The notes: a model not told the origin generated them from the sequence alone. Counted from the first letter of the stretch, positions 43,014 to 51,943 are shown. The stretch is 64,000 nucleotides of DNA from Sva-07 sp963717385 (GCA_963717385.1 CAVQWE010000003.1:124001-188000); one strand, 5' to 3'. Numbers and translations: made by a program.

Positions 43014-44272
43014 GTTCCGGTCCGGTCCCGATGCGTCCGCTGGTGGTGCTGTGTCCGCACTTCGAGCCCGACACGGCACCCACCGGGGTCGTGATGACTC
43101 GCATCGTCGAAGAACTCGCGGCGCTCGGGCACACCGTGCACGTCGTCACCGCCCTGCCGTGGTATCGCACGCACCAGATCGAATCCGGTTGGACTGGTCG
43201 GCTCGTCCGCTCGGAGACCACCGCATGGGGCACGATCACCCGGGTCCACCCGTTCCCCGGGCCAGACAAGTCGAACCTGTTGCGCCGAGCGCTCGGCTTC
43301 GGTGCGTACTCACTGCTCGCCGGTCTCCAGTGTCTTCGGGTCGGGGGGTGGTTTCGCCGGTCGGGCGCCGTGATCGCGATGTCGCCACCGCTCACGCTCG
43401 GGCTCACCGGCTGGGTTGCCAGCCGCCTCCGACGATGCCCGCTGGTGTTCAACATCCAAGATGTGTTTCCCGACGCTGCGGTCGAAACCGGGGCAATCAC
43501 CAATCGCACGATCATCGCTGCGGCGTCGTGGCTCGAGCGTGTGAGTTACCGGGCGGCCGATGCGGTCACGGTGCTGTCCGATGATCTCCGCGACAATGTC
43601 GTGGCGAAGCTGGATCCGACAGGAAGCGGTCACCGGGTCGAGACCGTGCACGTGATCCCGAACTTCGTCGACACCGACGTCATCGTGCCGACCGACCGAG
43701 CCACGCCGTACCGAGCAGCGCTCGGGCTGGGCGATGGGCCGGTCGTGCTGTACGCCGGCAACGTCGGTTTCTCCCAGTCGCTCGACCTCGTCCTCGCTGC
43801 GGCACGCGAGCTGCCCGACGTGACCTTCCTGATCAACGGCAACGGTGCTGCTCGACCGTCGCTCGAGGCAGCAGCCGCCGACATCTCGAACGTGCGGTTC
43901 GCCGACTACATCGAGCCGTCGCGGCTGTCTGAGCTCCTGGCGACCGGCGATGTGCACGTCGTTCCGCTCCGGCGAGGTCTGGGCGCGGTGAGCGTGCCGT
44001 CGAAGACGTACTCGATCATGGCTGCCGGGCGACCGGTGGTCGCAGCGATCGATGCCGACACGGCGGTACCCCGGATCCTGGCCGAATCTGGTGGGGGAGT
44101 CGCCGTGCCCCCCGACGATGCCGGTGCCTTCGTCGACGCACTGCGGTCGTTGGTCGCAGATCCCGCCCGCTGCCAGCAGCTCGGGGCGCTCGGAAGGTCG
44201 TGGGTGGTGCGCGAGGCCTCTCCGGAGGCAGTCGGCGTCGCCTACGACGACCTGGTGCGTTCGCTGGGCTGA
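43010..44272 (+). CDS. GT4-family glycosyltransferase (WbuB-like)
   Basis: A 420-residue GT-B enzyme resembling WbuB/fucosaminyl- or colanic-acid-type transferases: HFEPDTAPTGVVMTRIVEEL, FNIQDVFPDAAVE, ERVSYRAADAVTVLSD, VIPNFVDTDVI, LYAGNVGFSQSLDLVL and PSKTYSIMAAGRPVVA. The IQDVFPDA segment is typical of that group. Third gene in the overlapping GT series and probably adds a 6-deoxy or amino sugar. Confidence 0.9.
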   Translation: MSSGPVPMRPLVVLCPHFEPDTAPTGVVMTRIVEELAALGHTVHVVTALPWYRTHQIESGWTGRLVRSETTAWGTITRVHPFPGPDKSNLLRRALGFGAYSLLAGLQCLRVGGWFRRSGAVIAMSPPLTLGLTGWVASRLRRCPLVFNIQDVFPDAAVETGAITNRTIIAAASWLERVSYRAADAVTVLSDDLRDNVVAKLDPTGSGHRVETVHVIPNFVDTDVIVPTDRATPYRAALGLGDGPVVLYAGNVGFSQSLDLVLAAARELPDVTFLINGNGAARPSLEAAAADISNVRFADYIEPSRLSELLATGDVHVVPLRRGLGAVSVPSKTYSIMAAGRPVVAAIDADTAVPRILAESGGGVAVPPDDAGAFVDALRSLVADPARCQQLGALGRSWVVREASPEAVGVAYDDLVRSLG

Positions 44273-44296
44273 ACCCGCTTCCGTTCCGAGCCCCGC

Positions 44297-44302
44297 TAGC
44301 CT
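44297..44302 (+). promoter_or_regulatory. -10 box before the 281-aa membrane protein gene
   Basis: TAGCCT, 9 nt before GTG 44312 (3 nt before GTG 44306), so it favours the later start. Confidence 0.4.
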
Positions 44303-44311
44303 CTCGTGGTC

Positions 44312-45154
44312 GTGGCCCCCTCTTCGTCCTCCACCAAGAAAGCCGCCAAGCTGGCCCAGTCCGGCAGCGGCAAGAAGGTCCGATTCCAAGGCGGAACGCT
44401 GTTCCCACTGGTCGTGACCATCGTGATCGTGCTCGGCTTGTCGCTGGTCGTCTATGCCCGCCAGAGCCGTCCCTCCGTCGACGCCTCGGGTGCACCGCAG
44501 CTGTCCGATCACTGGCACCACGCCTACGGCTTCTATCTCTGCGACACGTGGTTCAAGCTCGAAGGCGACGCCGAACAGCAGGGAACCGAGAACTTCACCC
44601 AGTACGCCCGCACCGGCATCCACAGCCACGACGACGGTCTGATCCACTGGCACCCGTTCTCGTCGGCGGCGATCGGCAGCAACGCCACCCTCGGCGTGTT
44701 CCTCGACACCTACGGCGTCAATCTGTCCAGCGACAAGATCGAGTTCCCCGAATCGCAACGCGAAGCGCTCGAAGCGCAGCTGACGCCCGAAGATCCCCCA
44801 CGCGAAGACATCCTCACGTGGGAAGACGGCGACCAGTGCACCGTCGACGGTTCGCAGGAAGACGCCGAAGTCAAGGTGGTCGTGTGGAACAACTTCACCG
44901 ACACCGACGACGGCACCACCTACATCGCCGACTTCGACAACATCCGCCTCGACCGCGACCAGATGGTCGTCGCGATCGCGTTCGTCCCCGACGACACCGA
45001 TGTGAGCATGCCGCCGTGGGCACCTGAACTCCCGGAGCTCGGCGCGATCGACTCCGTCGTGGTCGACCCCAACGATGCGACGTCCACCGACGGGTCCGTT
45101 CCCGTCGACACGAGCGACACCGAGACTGACGTTCCCAGCACCACCGAGGGATGA
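44312..45154 (+). CDS. Membrane-anchored hypothetical protein, ~280 aa
   Basis: A basic Ser/Lys-rich N-terminus (SSSSTKKAAKLAQ), one membrane helix (LFPLVVTIVIVLGLSLVVY), then an outer domain with WHHAYGFYLCDTWFKLEG, TGIHSHDDGLIHWHPF and an acidic Asp/Thr-rich tail. The histidine-rich IHSHDDGLIHWHP could bind metal. Two cysteines, far apart, may form a disulfide. I do not recognise the family. Its stop overlaps the nucleotidyltransferase gene as ATGA, so it belongs to the glycan unit and may be a scaffold or export partner. Confidence 0.75.
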   Translation: MAPSSSSTKKAAKLAQSGSGKKVRFQGGTLFPLVVTIVIVLGLSLVVYARQSRPSVDASGAPQLSDHWHHAYGFYLCDTWFKLEGDAEQQGTENFTQYARTGIHSHDDGLIHWHPFSSAAIGSNATLGVFLDTYGVNLSSDKIEFPESQREALEAQLTPEDPPREDILTWEDGDQCTVDGSQEDAEVKVVVWNNFTDTDDGTTYIADFDNIRLDRDQMVVAIAFVPDDTDVSMPPWAPELPELGAIDSVVVDPNDATSTDGSVPVDTSDTETDVPSTTEG

Positions 45155-46155
45155 TGCGCGCAGTCGTCCTGGTCGGTGGGTTCGGGACGCGCCTTCGCCC
45201 GCTGACGCTCACCGTTCCCAAGCCGATGCTTCCCATCGGCCACGTGCCGATGATCGCACGTCTGGTCGACCGCCTCGGCCGCGGCGGTGTCACCGACGTG
45301 GTCCTGGCGCTGGGCTTTCGGCCCGAGCCGTTCGTCGAAGCGTTTCCCGACGGACGGTGCGGTGACGTTGCGCTCACCTACGCCGTCGAACCGGAGCCAC
45401 TCGACACAGCGGGTGCGATCAAGTTCGCAGCCGAGTTCGCCGGCATCGACGACACGTTCGTCGTGGCGAACGGCGATGTGATGACCGATCTCGACGTGTC
45501 GGCACTGATCGACGCGCACCGCTCGTTCGGTGCCGAGGCAACCCTGCACCTCATCGGCGTCGCCGACCCGTCGGCATTCGGCGTGGTCGACCTGGCCGAC
45601 GACGGCTCGGTCCGTTCGTTCGTCGAGAAGCCCGCACCGGGGACCGAGCCGAGCAACCTGATCAACGCGGGTACCTACGTGTTCGAGCCATCGGTGCTCG
45701 CTCGGATCCCGTCGGACACGAAGGTGTCCGTCGAACGCGACACGTTTCCGCGAGTCGTCGCTGACGGCGGGCTGTTCGGGTTCGCCACCGACGACTACTG
45801 GATCGACGCCGGGGTTCCCGAGCTGTACCGGTCGGCCAATCTCGACCTGCTCGACGGCAAGCGCCGCGCCGACCGGTGTGACGCCGTGGCCCCGACAGCG
45901 CAGGTCGCCCGCGGCGCTGCAATCGGCCACAGCATCATCGGCGACCGGGTGACGGTTGCCGATGCAGCGGTGGTGACCGACTCGGTGCTGCTGCCGGGTG
46001 CCGTGGTCGAGGCCGGAGCCGTGGTCGAGCGATCGCTCGTGATGGGTTCGGTCGGTGCGAACGCCGTGGTACGCGACGCAATGGTCGGCGCCGATGGGCG
46101 AGTGGCTGCCGGCGACACGTTGATCGCTGCCACATCGCCGCCGACCGAGTCGTGA
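45151..46155 (+). CDS. Sugar nucleotidyltransferase, mannose-1-P guanylyltransferase-like
   Basis: A 334-residue enzyme with the loop VGGFGTRLRPLTLTVPKPML at the N-terminus, VANGDVMTDLD as metal site, FVEKPAPGTEPSNLINAGTY, and a C-terminal beta-helix of hexapeptide repeats. It fits the two-domain GDP-mannose pyrophosphorylase group of actinobacteria. With manB at the window end and gmd/fucose synthase nearby, GDP-mannose is the likely product; a glucose-1-phosphate or heptose enzyme is possible. Confidence 0.85.
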   Translation: MMRAVVLVGGFGTRLRPLTLTVPKPMLPIGHVPMIARLVDRLGRGGVTDVVLALGFRPEPFVEAFPDGRCGDVALTYAVEPEPLDTAGAIKFAAEFAGIDDTFVVANGDVMTDLDVSALIDAHRSFGAEATLHLIGVADPSAFGVVDLADDGSVRSFVEKPAPGTEPSNLINAGTYVFEPSVLARIPSDTKVSVERDTFPRVVADGGLFGFATDDYWIDAGVPELYRSANLDLLDGKRRADRCDAVAPTAQVARGAAIGHSIIGDRVTVADAAVVTDSVLLPGAVVEAGAVVERSLVMGSVGANAVVRDAMVGADGRVAAGDTLIAATSPPTES

Positions 46156-46182
46156 TCGGATCGGTGTTCCCGGTCGCGGCGC

Positions 46183-46188
46183 TACGGT
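46183..46188 (+). promoter_or_regulatory. -10 box of the epimerase-like gene
   Basis: TACGGT, 7 nt before GTG 46196. Confidence 0.5.
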
Positions 46189-46195
46189 CGTTCAT

Positions 46196-47116
46196 GTGAA
46201 CGTCGTCGTCATCGGAGGAGCAGGGTTCATCGGCTCACATCTCGTTGACCGCCTGCTCGCCGAAGACCACACCGTCGATGTCATCGACAACCTCACGGTT
46301 GGCTCGCTGGCCAATCTGGCCGGCGCCCGGGCGTCGGGCGGCGCCCTGCGCATCCATCATCTCGACGCGGCGTCGTCCGAAGCCGAGTCGTCGATCGGGA
46401 TCCGGCGACCCGACGTCGTGTTCCACCTCGCGCTGCTTCCTCGGCACGACGCTGGCGCCGCGGCACAGGGTGAGGCGTTCACGTCGGCGCTGGCCACGCT
46501 CGAAGCGGTCAGACGCCACGGTGTCCCCAAGATCGTGGTCGCGCTGCCGGCGTCGGCGATCTACGGACACCCGACGTCGAAGCTGCTGCCGGTGAAGGAG
46601 GGTGAGCCGTCGCAGCTCGAACCGCGCGATGTTCGTGGGGTGGTGGCCAGGGCGATCATCGATCTGCTCGTGTCCTACCGCGATCTGCATGCCATCGAGT
46701 TCACCGCGCTGGCGCTCGCGAGCGTGTACGGCCAGCGACAGCGCCCGACCGGTGGCGTCGTCGCGTCGTTCCTCGACGCTGCCAGCGCTGGCCGCTCGCC
46801 GACTCTGCACGGTGACGGGCGCCAGACCCGCGACTTCGTGTTCATCGACGATGTCGTCGATGCGCTGGTGCGTTCGGGAGAGAAGGGGAGCGGGCTCGTG
46901 ATCAACGTCGGCACCGGCGAACAGACCTCGATCGCCGAGCTCTGGTCGAAGGTCGCCGCGTCGACGCCGGGGGCGACCACGATCGAACCGACACGGGGCC
47001 CGGCACGCTTGCACGAGGTACAGCGTTTCGCCGTGTCACCGGTGCGGGCTCGCATCCACCTCGGCTGGTCGCCATGGACCGGGCTCGACGAAGGCCTGTC
47101 CCGCCTGGTCGGGTGA
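46196..47116 (+). CDS. NAD-dependent epimerase/dehydratase-like protein lacking Tyr-x3-Lys
   Basis: A 306-residue extended-SDR fold related to UDP-glucose 4-epimerases: IGGAGFIGSHLVDRLL at residue 5, VVFHLALLPRH, ALPASAIYGHP, ALASVYGQRQRP, GDGRQTRDFVFIDDVVDAL. The catalytic Tyr-x3-Lys pair, normally in SPYxxSK, is absent: that position reads EPRDVRGVVARAIIDLL. The serine upstream is kept. NAD binding should be intact, but normal oxidation chemistry is not expected, so it may be a binding or regulatory homologue or use other residues. Confidence 0.82.
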   Translation: MNVVVIGGAGFIGSHLVDRLLAEDHTVDVIDNLTVGSLANLAGARASGGALRIHHLDAASSEAESSIGIRRPDVVFHLALLPRHDAGAAAQGEAFTSALATLEAVRRHGVPKIVVALPASAIYGHPTSKLLPVKEGEPSQLEPRDVRGVVARAIIDLLVSYRDLHAIEFTALALASVYGQRQRPTGGVVASFLDAASAGRSPTLHGDGRQTRDFVFIDDVVDALVRSGEKGSGLVINVGTGEQTSIAELWSKVAASTPGATTIEPTRGPARLHEVQRFAVSPVRARIHLGWSPWTGLDEGLSRLVG

Positions 47117-47124
47117 CGCCCGAC
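47108..47124. terminator. Hairpin between convergent epimerase and cofD genes
   Basis: GTCGGG (47108-47113) and CCCGAC (47119-47124) form a 6-bp stem around the epimerase stop codon, in a 9-bp gap between convergent genes. Confidence 0.45.
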
Positions 47125-47125
47125 G

Positions 47126-48121
47126 TCAGCTCAGCGACGCCAGTGTGTCGAGTGCCAACTGTCGGGCGACACCGGGCTTCGACATGATGGTGTCGGTGAC
47201 CACGCAGCGCATCCCGGTCGCTTCGACCGCGGCGGCGTGCTGTGCATCGAGGGTGTCGATCACGAGCGTCGAGGCAATCGGCGCATAGAGCCGGGCGACG
47301 CCGACCACGCTCGGTTCGTGACCCAGCTCGGCGAGCATCCGGTCGGCGGGCCCTTTCAGCGCGGCCCCGCCCACGATCGGCGAGATCGCCGCGACGCGGT
47401 GACGCCGTTCGGTCAGCAGGGCGTCGACGCCGACGAGCGATCGGATCGGGCCGATCGACACCAGTGGATTCGATGGGGCGATCACGATGGAGGCCGCATC
47501 ACGGAGCGCTCGACGTGCGGTGACGGACAGTTCGGCTTCACCGTCGAAACGGATCGACGTGACCGCAACGCCGTGGCGGAGTCGGACGAAGTAGTCCTGG
47601 AATGAGATCTCCGTCCCCTCGACGTCGGTGCGACCGGTGGTGTCGGGATCGGTGACGGTGACAAGCGTCGAGAGGCGTTGGTCCGACATGGGGACCACTC
47701 GGATCGGCACGCTCCACGCCCGGCGGATCTCGTCGGTGACAGCGGTGAGCGTTGCCCCCTCGGCGAGTCGCGCGGTTCGGTAGAAGTGGGTGGCCAGATC
47801 GCGGTCGCCGAGGTTGAACCAACGAGGGGCCGCGGACGAGCCGTCGGGCCTGACCGGCTCGTAACGCTCGAGCGACTCCATCGCCCGCCAGGACTCGTCG
47901 ACGAGCCCCCACCCGCGTTCGGGGTCGATCGCGCCGGCAAGCGTGTAGACGACGGTGTCGAGATCGGGCGAGATCGCCAGGCCGTGCAACGAGCAGTCGT
48001 CGCCGGTGTTGACCACCGCGGTGATCGAGTCGGGTTCGTCCGAGGCGGCGATCAGGCCGCTCAGGAACCGAGCGGCGCCGACCCCTCCACTGATGACGGC
48101 GATCGGGTTGCCATCAGGCAT
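47126..48121 (-). CDS. cofD: 2-phospho-L-lactate transferase (F420 synthesis)
   Basis: CofD/FbiA joins a phosphoenolpyruvate- or phospholactate-derived unit to the deazaflavin FO to make the F420 core. The 331-residue protein shows ISGGVGAARFLSGL, VVNTGDDCSLHGLAISPDLD, LGDRDLATHFYR and APSNPLVSIGPI. Unusually, its start overlaps by 8 bp the stop of a glycosyltransferase gene, not another F420 gene; fbiB is not in the window. This gene shows the organism makes F420, a trait of actinobacteria. Confidence 0.93.
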   Translation of the reverse strand: MPDGNPIAVISGGVGAARFLSGLIAASDEPDSITAVVNTGDDCSLHGLAISPDLDTVVYTLAGAIDPERGWGLVDESWRAMESLERYEPVRPDGSSAAPRWFNLGDRDLATHFYRTARLAEGATLTAVTDEIRRAWSVPIRVVPMSDQRLSTLVTVTDPDTTGRTDVEGTEISFQDYFVRLRHGVAVTSIRFDGEAELSVTARRALRDAASIVIAPSNPLVSIGPIRSLVGVDALLTERRHRVAAISPIVGGAALKGPADRMLAELGHEPSVVGVARLYAPIASTLVIDTLDAQHAAAVEATGMRCVVTDTIMSKPGVARQLALDTLASLS

Positions 48122-49202
48122 GGGCGGCGACCTCCTGGTAGATCGCGCAGTACTTCTCCGCGGTCGCCGACCACGAGAACCGCGCCACGTTCGCCGTACC
48201 CCGGCGGATCAGTTTGGCGTGCATCTCGTCGTTGGTGACGATCCAGTAGAGGTTGGCCGCCAACGCCTCGGCGTCTCTGGCGGGACTGAGCAGGGCGGCG
48301 GCGCCGGCCACCTGCGGGATCGATCCCGCCGTGCTGGCCACCACCGGCGTCCCGGCCTGCTGCGCCTCGAGGATCGGGAATCCGAACCCTTCGTCGAGCG
48401 ACGGGTAGGCGAGCGCGCGTGCGTGGGTGAGCAACCAGCGCTTGGTCGGGCCGTCGACCGTGCCGGTGCGCACGACCCGCTCTGCTGCTGCCGGGGGCAA
48501 CCGGGCGATGGCCCGATCGACGGCGCTGACGTCGTTGCCGGCGGCACCGGCGATCACCAGCCGAACAGTCGACTGTTCGCGGGCGAGGCGCCCGAACGCG
48601 TCGACCAGCGTCGGCAGGTTCTTGCGTCGTTCCATGGTGCCGAGGGCGAGGATGAACTCGGAGTGGTCGGGCAATCCGATCGGTGCGGTGGACGCCGGAG
48701 GTGTCTGGTCGGCGATCGGCGGGCCGAGGAGCACCGTGCGAACCCTGTCGGTGTCGAGGAGGTCGCGCACCCGTCGTGTCGTTGCATCGGAACTGGTGAC
48801 GACATGTGCTCCGTCGGCCACTGCGCGACGCAGCACAGCTGCCGCTCGGCGAACATCGGGTTCGGCGTCTTCGGGGTGATCGAGGAACCAACAGTCGTAC
48901 ACCGACACCACCCGAGCGCAGCGTGCGGGAGGCACGACGTAGTTGGTGCCGTGGACGACGTCAGGCCGCCCGAGCCAGCGGTCCATCGGGGCCGACCGGT
49001 GTGCCCACAGTCGCAGCGCGACGGCCGCTGGCATGGGAAGGCGTCGTTCGGGTGCCCGGACCCGGGCCCGTGCGCTCGTGAGATAGCGGGTCAGATCGAG
49101 GTCGTCGCGTTCGCCCAGGGCGTCGACGGTCCAGGCCACGGCATTGCCGATGCCCGTTCGCCGGCCGTGTGTCGGCCCGATGTCGATCGCCACACGTACC
49201 AT
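48114..49202 (-). CDS. GT4-family glycosyltransferase
   Basis: A 362-residue GT-B enzyme. VAIDIGPTHGRRTGIGNAVA is the N-terminal acceptor-domain start, VYDCWFLDHPED the middle motif, LALGTMERRKNLPTLVDAFG and DEGFGFPILEAQQAGTPVV the donor site with both glutamates. ATG 49202 is preferred to an upstream GTG/ATG because TACGCT lies 10 nt before it and the extra 32 residues look random. It is divergent from gmd and cotranslated with cofD by an 8-bp overlap. Confidence 0.88.
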   Translation of the reverse strand: MVRVAIDIGPTHGRRTGIGNAVAWTVDALGERDDLDLTRYLTSARARVRAPERRLPMPAAVALRLWAHRSAPMDRWLGRPDVVHGTNYVVPPARCARVVSVYDCWFLDHPEDAEPDVRRAAAVLRRAVADGAHVVTSSDATTRRVRDLLDTDRVRTVLLGPPIADQTPPASTAPIGLPDHSEFILALGTMERRKNLPTLVDAFGRLAREQSTVRLVIAGAAGNDVSAVDRAIARLPPAAAERVVRTGTVDGPTKRWLLTHARALAYPSLDEGFGFPILEAQQAGTPVVASTAGSIPQVAGAAALLSPARDAEALAANLYWIVTNDEMHAKLIRRGTANVARFSWSATAEKYCAIYQEVAAHA

Positions 49203-49212
49203 TCCAACCCGA

Positions 49213-49218
49213 AGCGTA
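49213..49218 (-). promoter_or_regulatory. -10 box of the glycosyltransferase-cofD unit
   Basis: TACGCT on the minus strand, 10 nt before the ATG at 49202. Confidence 0.4.
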
Positions 49219-49254
49219 TCCGTGCGGTGTCGGCGGGGTGTCGGTGACGAGCCG

Positions 49255-49260
49255 TAGACT
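49255..49260 (+). promoter_or_regulatory. -10 box of gmd
   Basis: TAGACT, 9 nt before the gmd ATG; no Shine-Dalgarno is visible, so the mRNA is probably leaderless. Confidence 0.5.
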
Positions 49261-49269
49261 CCAGTTTCT

Positions 49270-50265
49270 ATGCCTACAGCTTTTGTCACCGGGATCACTG
49301 GCCAGGACGGTCAACACTTGGCCGAGTTCTTGCACGGCCAGGGCTATCACGTGTTCGGGATGGTCAAGGGGCAGAACAACCCGCGTGTCGAGGCGTTGCA
49401 GCAAGAGATGCCCTACGTCGAGCTGGTGTCGGGGGATCTGGCCGACCTGCCGTCGCTGGTGAGCGCCCTGGAGGCGTGTCAGCCCGACGAGGTGTACAAC
49501 CTCGGTGCGATCAGTTTCGTGGCGTTGTCGTTCTCGCAGGCCGAGTTGACCGCGAACATCACCGGGTTGGGGGTCTTGCGCATGTTGGAGGCGATCCGGA
49601 TGGTGGGGGGAACGCAGAACAACCCGATCCGCTTCTATCAGGCGTCGTCATCGGAGATGTTCGGTCAGGTGCGCGAGACACCCCAGACCGAGTTGACACC
49701 ATTCCATCCCCGCAGCCCGTATGGGTGTGCGAAGGTGTTCGGCCACGACATCGTGGTCAACTATCGCGAGTCGTACGGTCTGCACGCATCATCGGGGATC
49801 TTGTTCAACCACGAGGGCCCGCGTCGCGGGTTGGAGTTCGTGACTCGCAAGGTCACCAATGCGGTGGCGCGTATCAAGTTGGGCTTGCAGGACGAGGTGG
49901 TCCTCGGCAATCTCGATTCCAAGCGCGACTGGGGATATGCCGGCGACTACGTCAAGGGCATGTGGCTGATGTTGCAGCAGGACGAGCCCGACGACTACGT
50001 GTTGGCCACGGGCGAGACGCATTCGATCGAGGATCTCGTTCGTCGCTCGTTCGCCGAGGTCGGTATCGAGAACTGGGCCGACTACGTGCGCCAGGACCCC
50101 AAGTTCCTGCGCCCCGCCGAGGTCGATCTGTTGATCGGTGACGCCACCAAGGCGCGCACGAAGCTGGGCTGGGAGCCCGAGGTCGACTTCGCAGGCCTGG
50201 TCAAGATGATGGTCGCCCACGACCTCCAGCGCGAAGCCTCCAAGGCCGGCATCGAGCTCCACTGA
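49270..50265 (+). CDS. gmd: GDP-mannose 4,6-dehydratase
   Basis: The enzyme makes GDP-4-keto-6-deoxymannose for GDP-L-fucose or GDP-rhamnose. The 331-residue SDR has FVTGITGQDGQHLAEFL, NLGAISFVALSF, QASSSEMFGQV, SPYGCAKVFGHDI with Tyr-x3-Lys, LFNHEGPRRGLEFVTRK and GNLDSKRDWGYAGDYVKGMW, all typical of GMD. The next enzyme, GDP-fucose synthase, is at 39.7-40.7 kb. Confidence 0.95.
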   Translation: MPTAFVTGITGQDGQHLAEFLHGQGYHVFGMVKGQNNPRVEALQQEMPYVELVSGDLADLPSLVSALEACQPDEVYNLGAISFVALSFSQAELTANITGLGVLRMLEAIRMVGGTQNNPIRFYQASSSEMFGQVRETPQTELTPFHPRSPYGCAKVFGHDIVVNYRESYGLHASSGILFNHEGPRRGLEFVTRKVTNAVARIKLGLQDEVVLGNLDSKRDWGYAGDYVKGMWLMLQQDEPDDYVLATGETHSIEDLVRRSFAEVGIENWADYVRQDPKFLRPAEVDLLIGDATKARTKLGWEPEVDFAGLVKMMVAHDLQREASKAGIELH

Positions 50266-50305
50266 TCCGGCAGTCGCCCGGACCAGTCGTCGGTTCGTCC
50301 CCTGC

Positions 50306-51631
50306 TCAGGTCTCGAACGGCATGTCGGTGATGGCTTCCATCACCGAGCCCTGATCGGGAGTGGCACCCGAACGAAGCCGCTGGCGAAGTGCCAGAGCGA
50401 ACGCGATCAGCGCTGCGATCGACGACACCAGCAGACCGATCTCGATGCGACGGAAGGTCTCGTCGCTCGACAGCCACGTGCCCAGCACGAAACCAACCAC
50501 GCCAATCGCCCAGCCGAGAGCGACCAGCGCGTGCCCGCGCAGTGCAATCACCGCCTGTGCGGTCGCCAGCGCCAACATGTAACAGGCGCTGCTGGCGGAC
50601 AGCATCGCGAGGGTGCGCCCGCTCAGTTCGGCGTCGTAGACGATGCTGAGCGCCAGCGGACCGAGCACGAATGCGCCGATCGTGCCGAACACGCCAACGC
50701 CGAGCACGATCACCATCAGTCGCTTGAGTCCTGATCGGAACTCGGCGAGCTCACCGCGGGCCGCCAGACGGCTCAAACGGGGCAGCAGAGCTGCCTGCAC
50801 GGCCTGGAAGAGGAAAAGTGGAATGCGTGCGAGCAGGACGCCGTAGGAGAACTCGGTGACGAGTCCGGCCTCGGCATCGGTCGACAACAGACTTGCGGTG
50901 ATCGGGCCGGCGTTGAGCAGCGCGGCAGCGCACACCGAGCCGAGCAGCAGCCAGCCGAGGTTCGGCGTGACCTCGCTCCATGGCGCTGCCGGGCCGGGGT
51001 CGGACTTCAGCGCCCCGCGGCGCTGGACATAGGCAACGGCGAAGAGCGGCGACACCGCGATGGCCAAGCCGTACGCGCCCGCCGCGCTGACGCCGACCAG
51101 CGCCAGGAGCACGCACAGCAGGATCCGAACGATTCCATCGGAGCCGAGCACGATGGCGTAGTCGCGGAATCGTCCACTGCCCGAGCAGATGCCCCTGGCC
51201 ATGTGGGCAGGTGCATACGCCGCGAATGCCGCGACGAGCGCGATGACCATGAACCAGTCGCCATCGAACAACGATGACGCGATCAGTGGGCTGACGGCCA
51301 AGATGGCCACGACGACGACACCGACGAGCACGGCGCCGAGCCCGACCACCTTGCGTACGACGGGTTGGCCGCCTTGTCCGATGGCACGTCGGTGTGAGAG
51401 CGCGCGGCCGAGTTCCTGCTCCAGCGGCAGGAAGAACCCCGGTGCGAGGGCAAAGACGGCGAACCACATCGATGCGATCGGGGCGAATTCGTCGACGCCA
51501 CCGACAGCGACGGTGCCGACCTTGAAGAACGCATAGGTGGCCACACCGGCGACCAGCAGCGAGATGCCGACGGGGATGGTCCCTTCCGGCAGCGGTGCAC
51601 ACGCTCGTACGGTGGGCTCTGCTGACGACAC
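50306..51631 (-). CDS. Polysaccharide flippase, Wzx/MATE-like membrane protein
   Basis: A 441-residue polytopic protein with about 12-14 helices and a GFFLPLEQELGRALSHRRA segment near residue 75 of the sort found in MOP-superfamily O-antigen translocases. The cytoplasmic C-terminus is about 40 residues. It probably moves a lipid-linked glycan, made by the surrounding glycosyltransferases, across the membrane. Start GTG 51631 follows TAGGAT at 9 nt. Confidence 0.83.
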   Translation of the reverse strand: MSSAEPTVRACAPLPEGTIPVGISLLVAGVATYAFFKVGTVAVGGVDEFAPIASMWFAVFALAPGFFLPLEQELGRALSHRRAIGQGGQPVVRKVVGLGAVLVGVVVVAILAVSPLIASSLFDGDWFMVIALVAAFAAYAPAHMARGICSGSGRFRDYAIVLGSDGIVRILLCVLLALVGVSAAGAYGLAIAVSPLFAVAYVQRRGALKSDPGPAAPWSEVTPNLGWLLLGSVCAAALLNAGPITASLLSTDAEAGLVTEFSYGVLLARIPLFLFQAVQAALLPRLSRLAARGELAEFRSGLKRLMVIVLGVGVFGTIGAFVLGPLALSIVYDAELSGRTLAMLSASSACYMLALATAQAVIALRGHALVALGWAIGVVGFVLGTWLSSDETFRRIEIGLLVSSIAALIAFALALRQRLRSGATPDQGSVMEAITDMPFET

Positions 51632-51640
51632 GGAAACCCA

Positions 51641-51646
51641 ATCCTA
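51641..51646 (-). promoter_or_regulatory. -10 box of the flippase gene
   Basis: TAGGAT on the minus strand, 9 nt before GTG 51631. Confidence 0.45.
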
Positions 51647-51700
51647 GCGACCTGCGGTGCTCGTGGGGCGGTCAGTCACGAGCGCGCCGGACGTGAATGG

Positions 51701-51943
51701 TCAGCGTCGGCGGCTGCGTTCGAACTCGCGCCGACGGACCTGCGCACGCTGGTAGCTCAACAGGCCGAGCCCCACTGTGACATAGGTCGCATCCTTCGCG
51801 AGATCGGCGGCTCGGGCTGCGAGTGAACCACCAGCATCGACGGTGTCGCGGAATGCCCGCACGACATCGAAGTCGGTGAGGTCGATGTTGGTCGGGTCGA
51901 GATGGACGGCGCGGCGGCCGTCGTCGGAACGCGTCGGAGCCAT
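51701..51943 (-). CDS. Small hypothetical protein, 80 aa
   Basis: The chain begins APTRSDDGRRAVHLDPTNID and ends in a basic LLSYQRAQVRRREFERSRRR; the middle (SLAARAADLAKDATYVTVGL) could be an amphipathic or surface helix. No known family. TATCCT lies 6 nt before the ATG at 51943, so it seems to be a real leaderless gene, divergent from the large GT2 gene and upstream of the flippase. Confidence 0.6.
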   Translation of the reverse strand: MAPTRSDDGRRAVHLDPTNIDLTDFDVVRAFRDTVDAGGSLAARAADLAKDATYVTVGLGLLSYQRAQVRRREFERSRRR

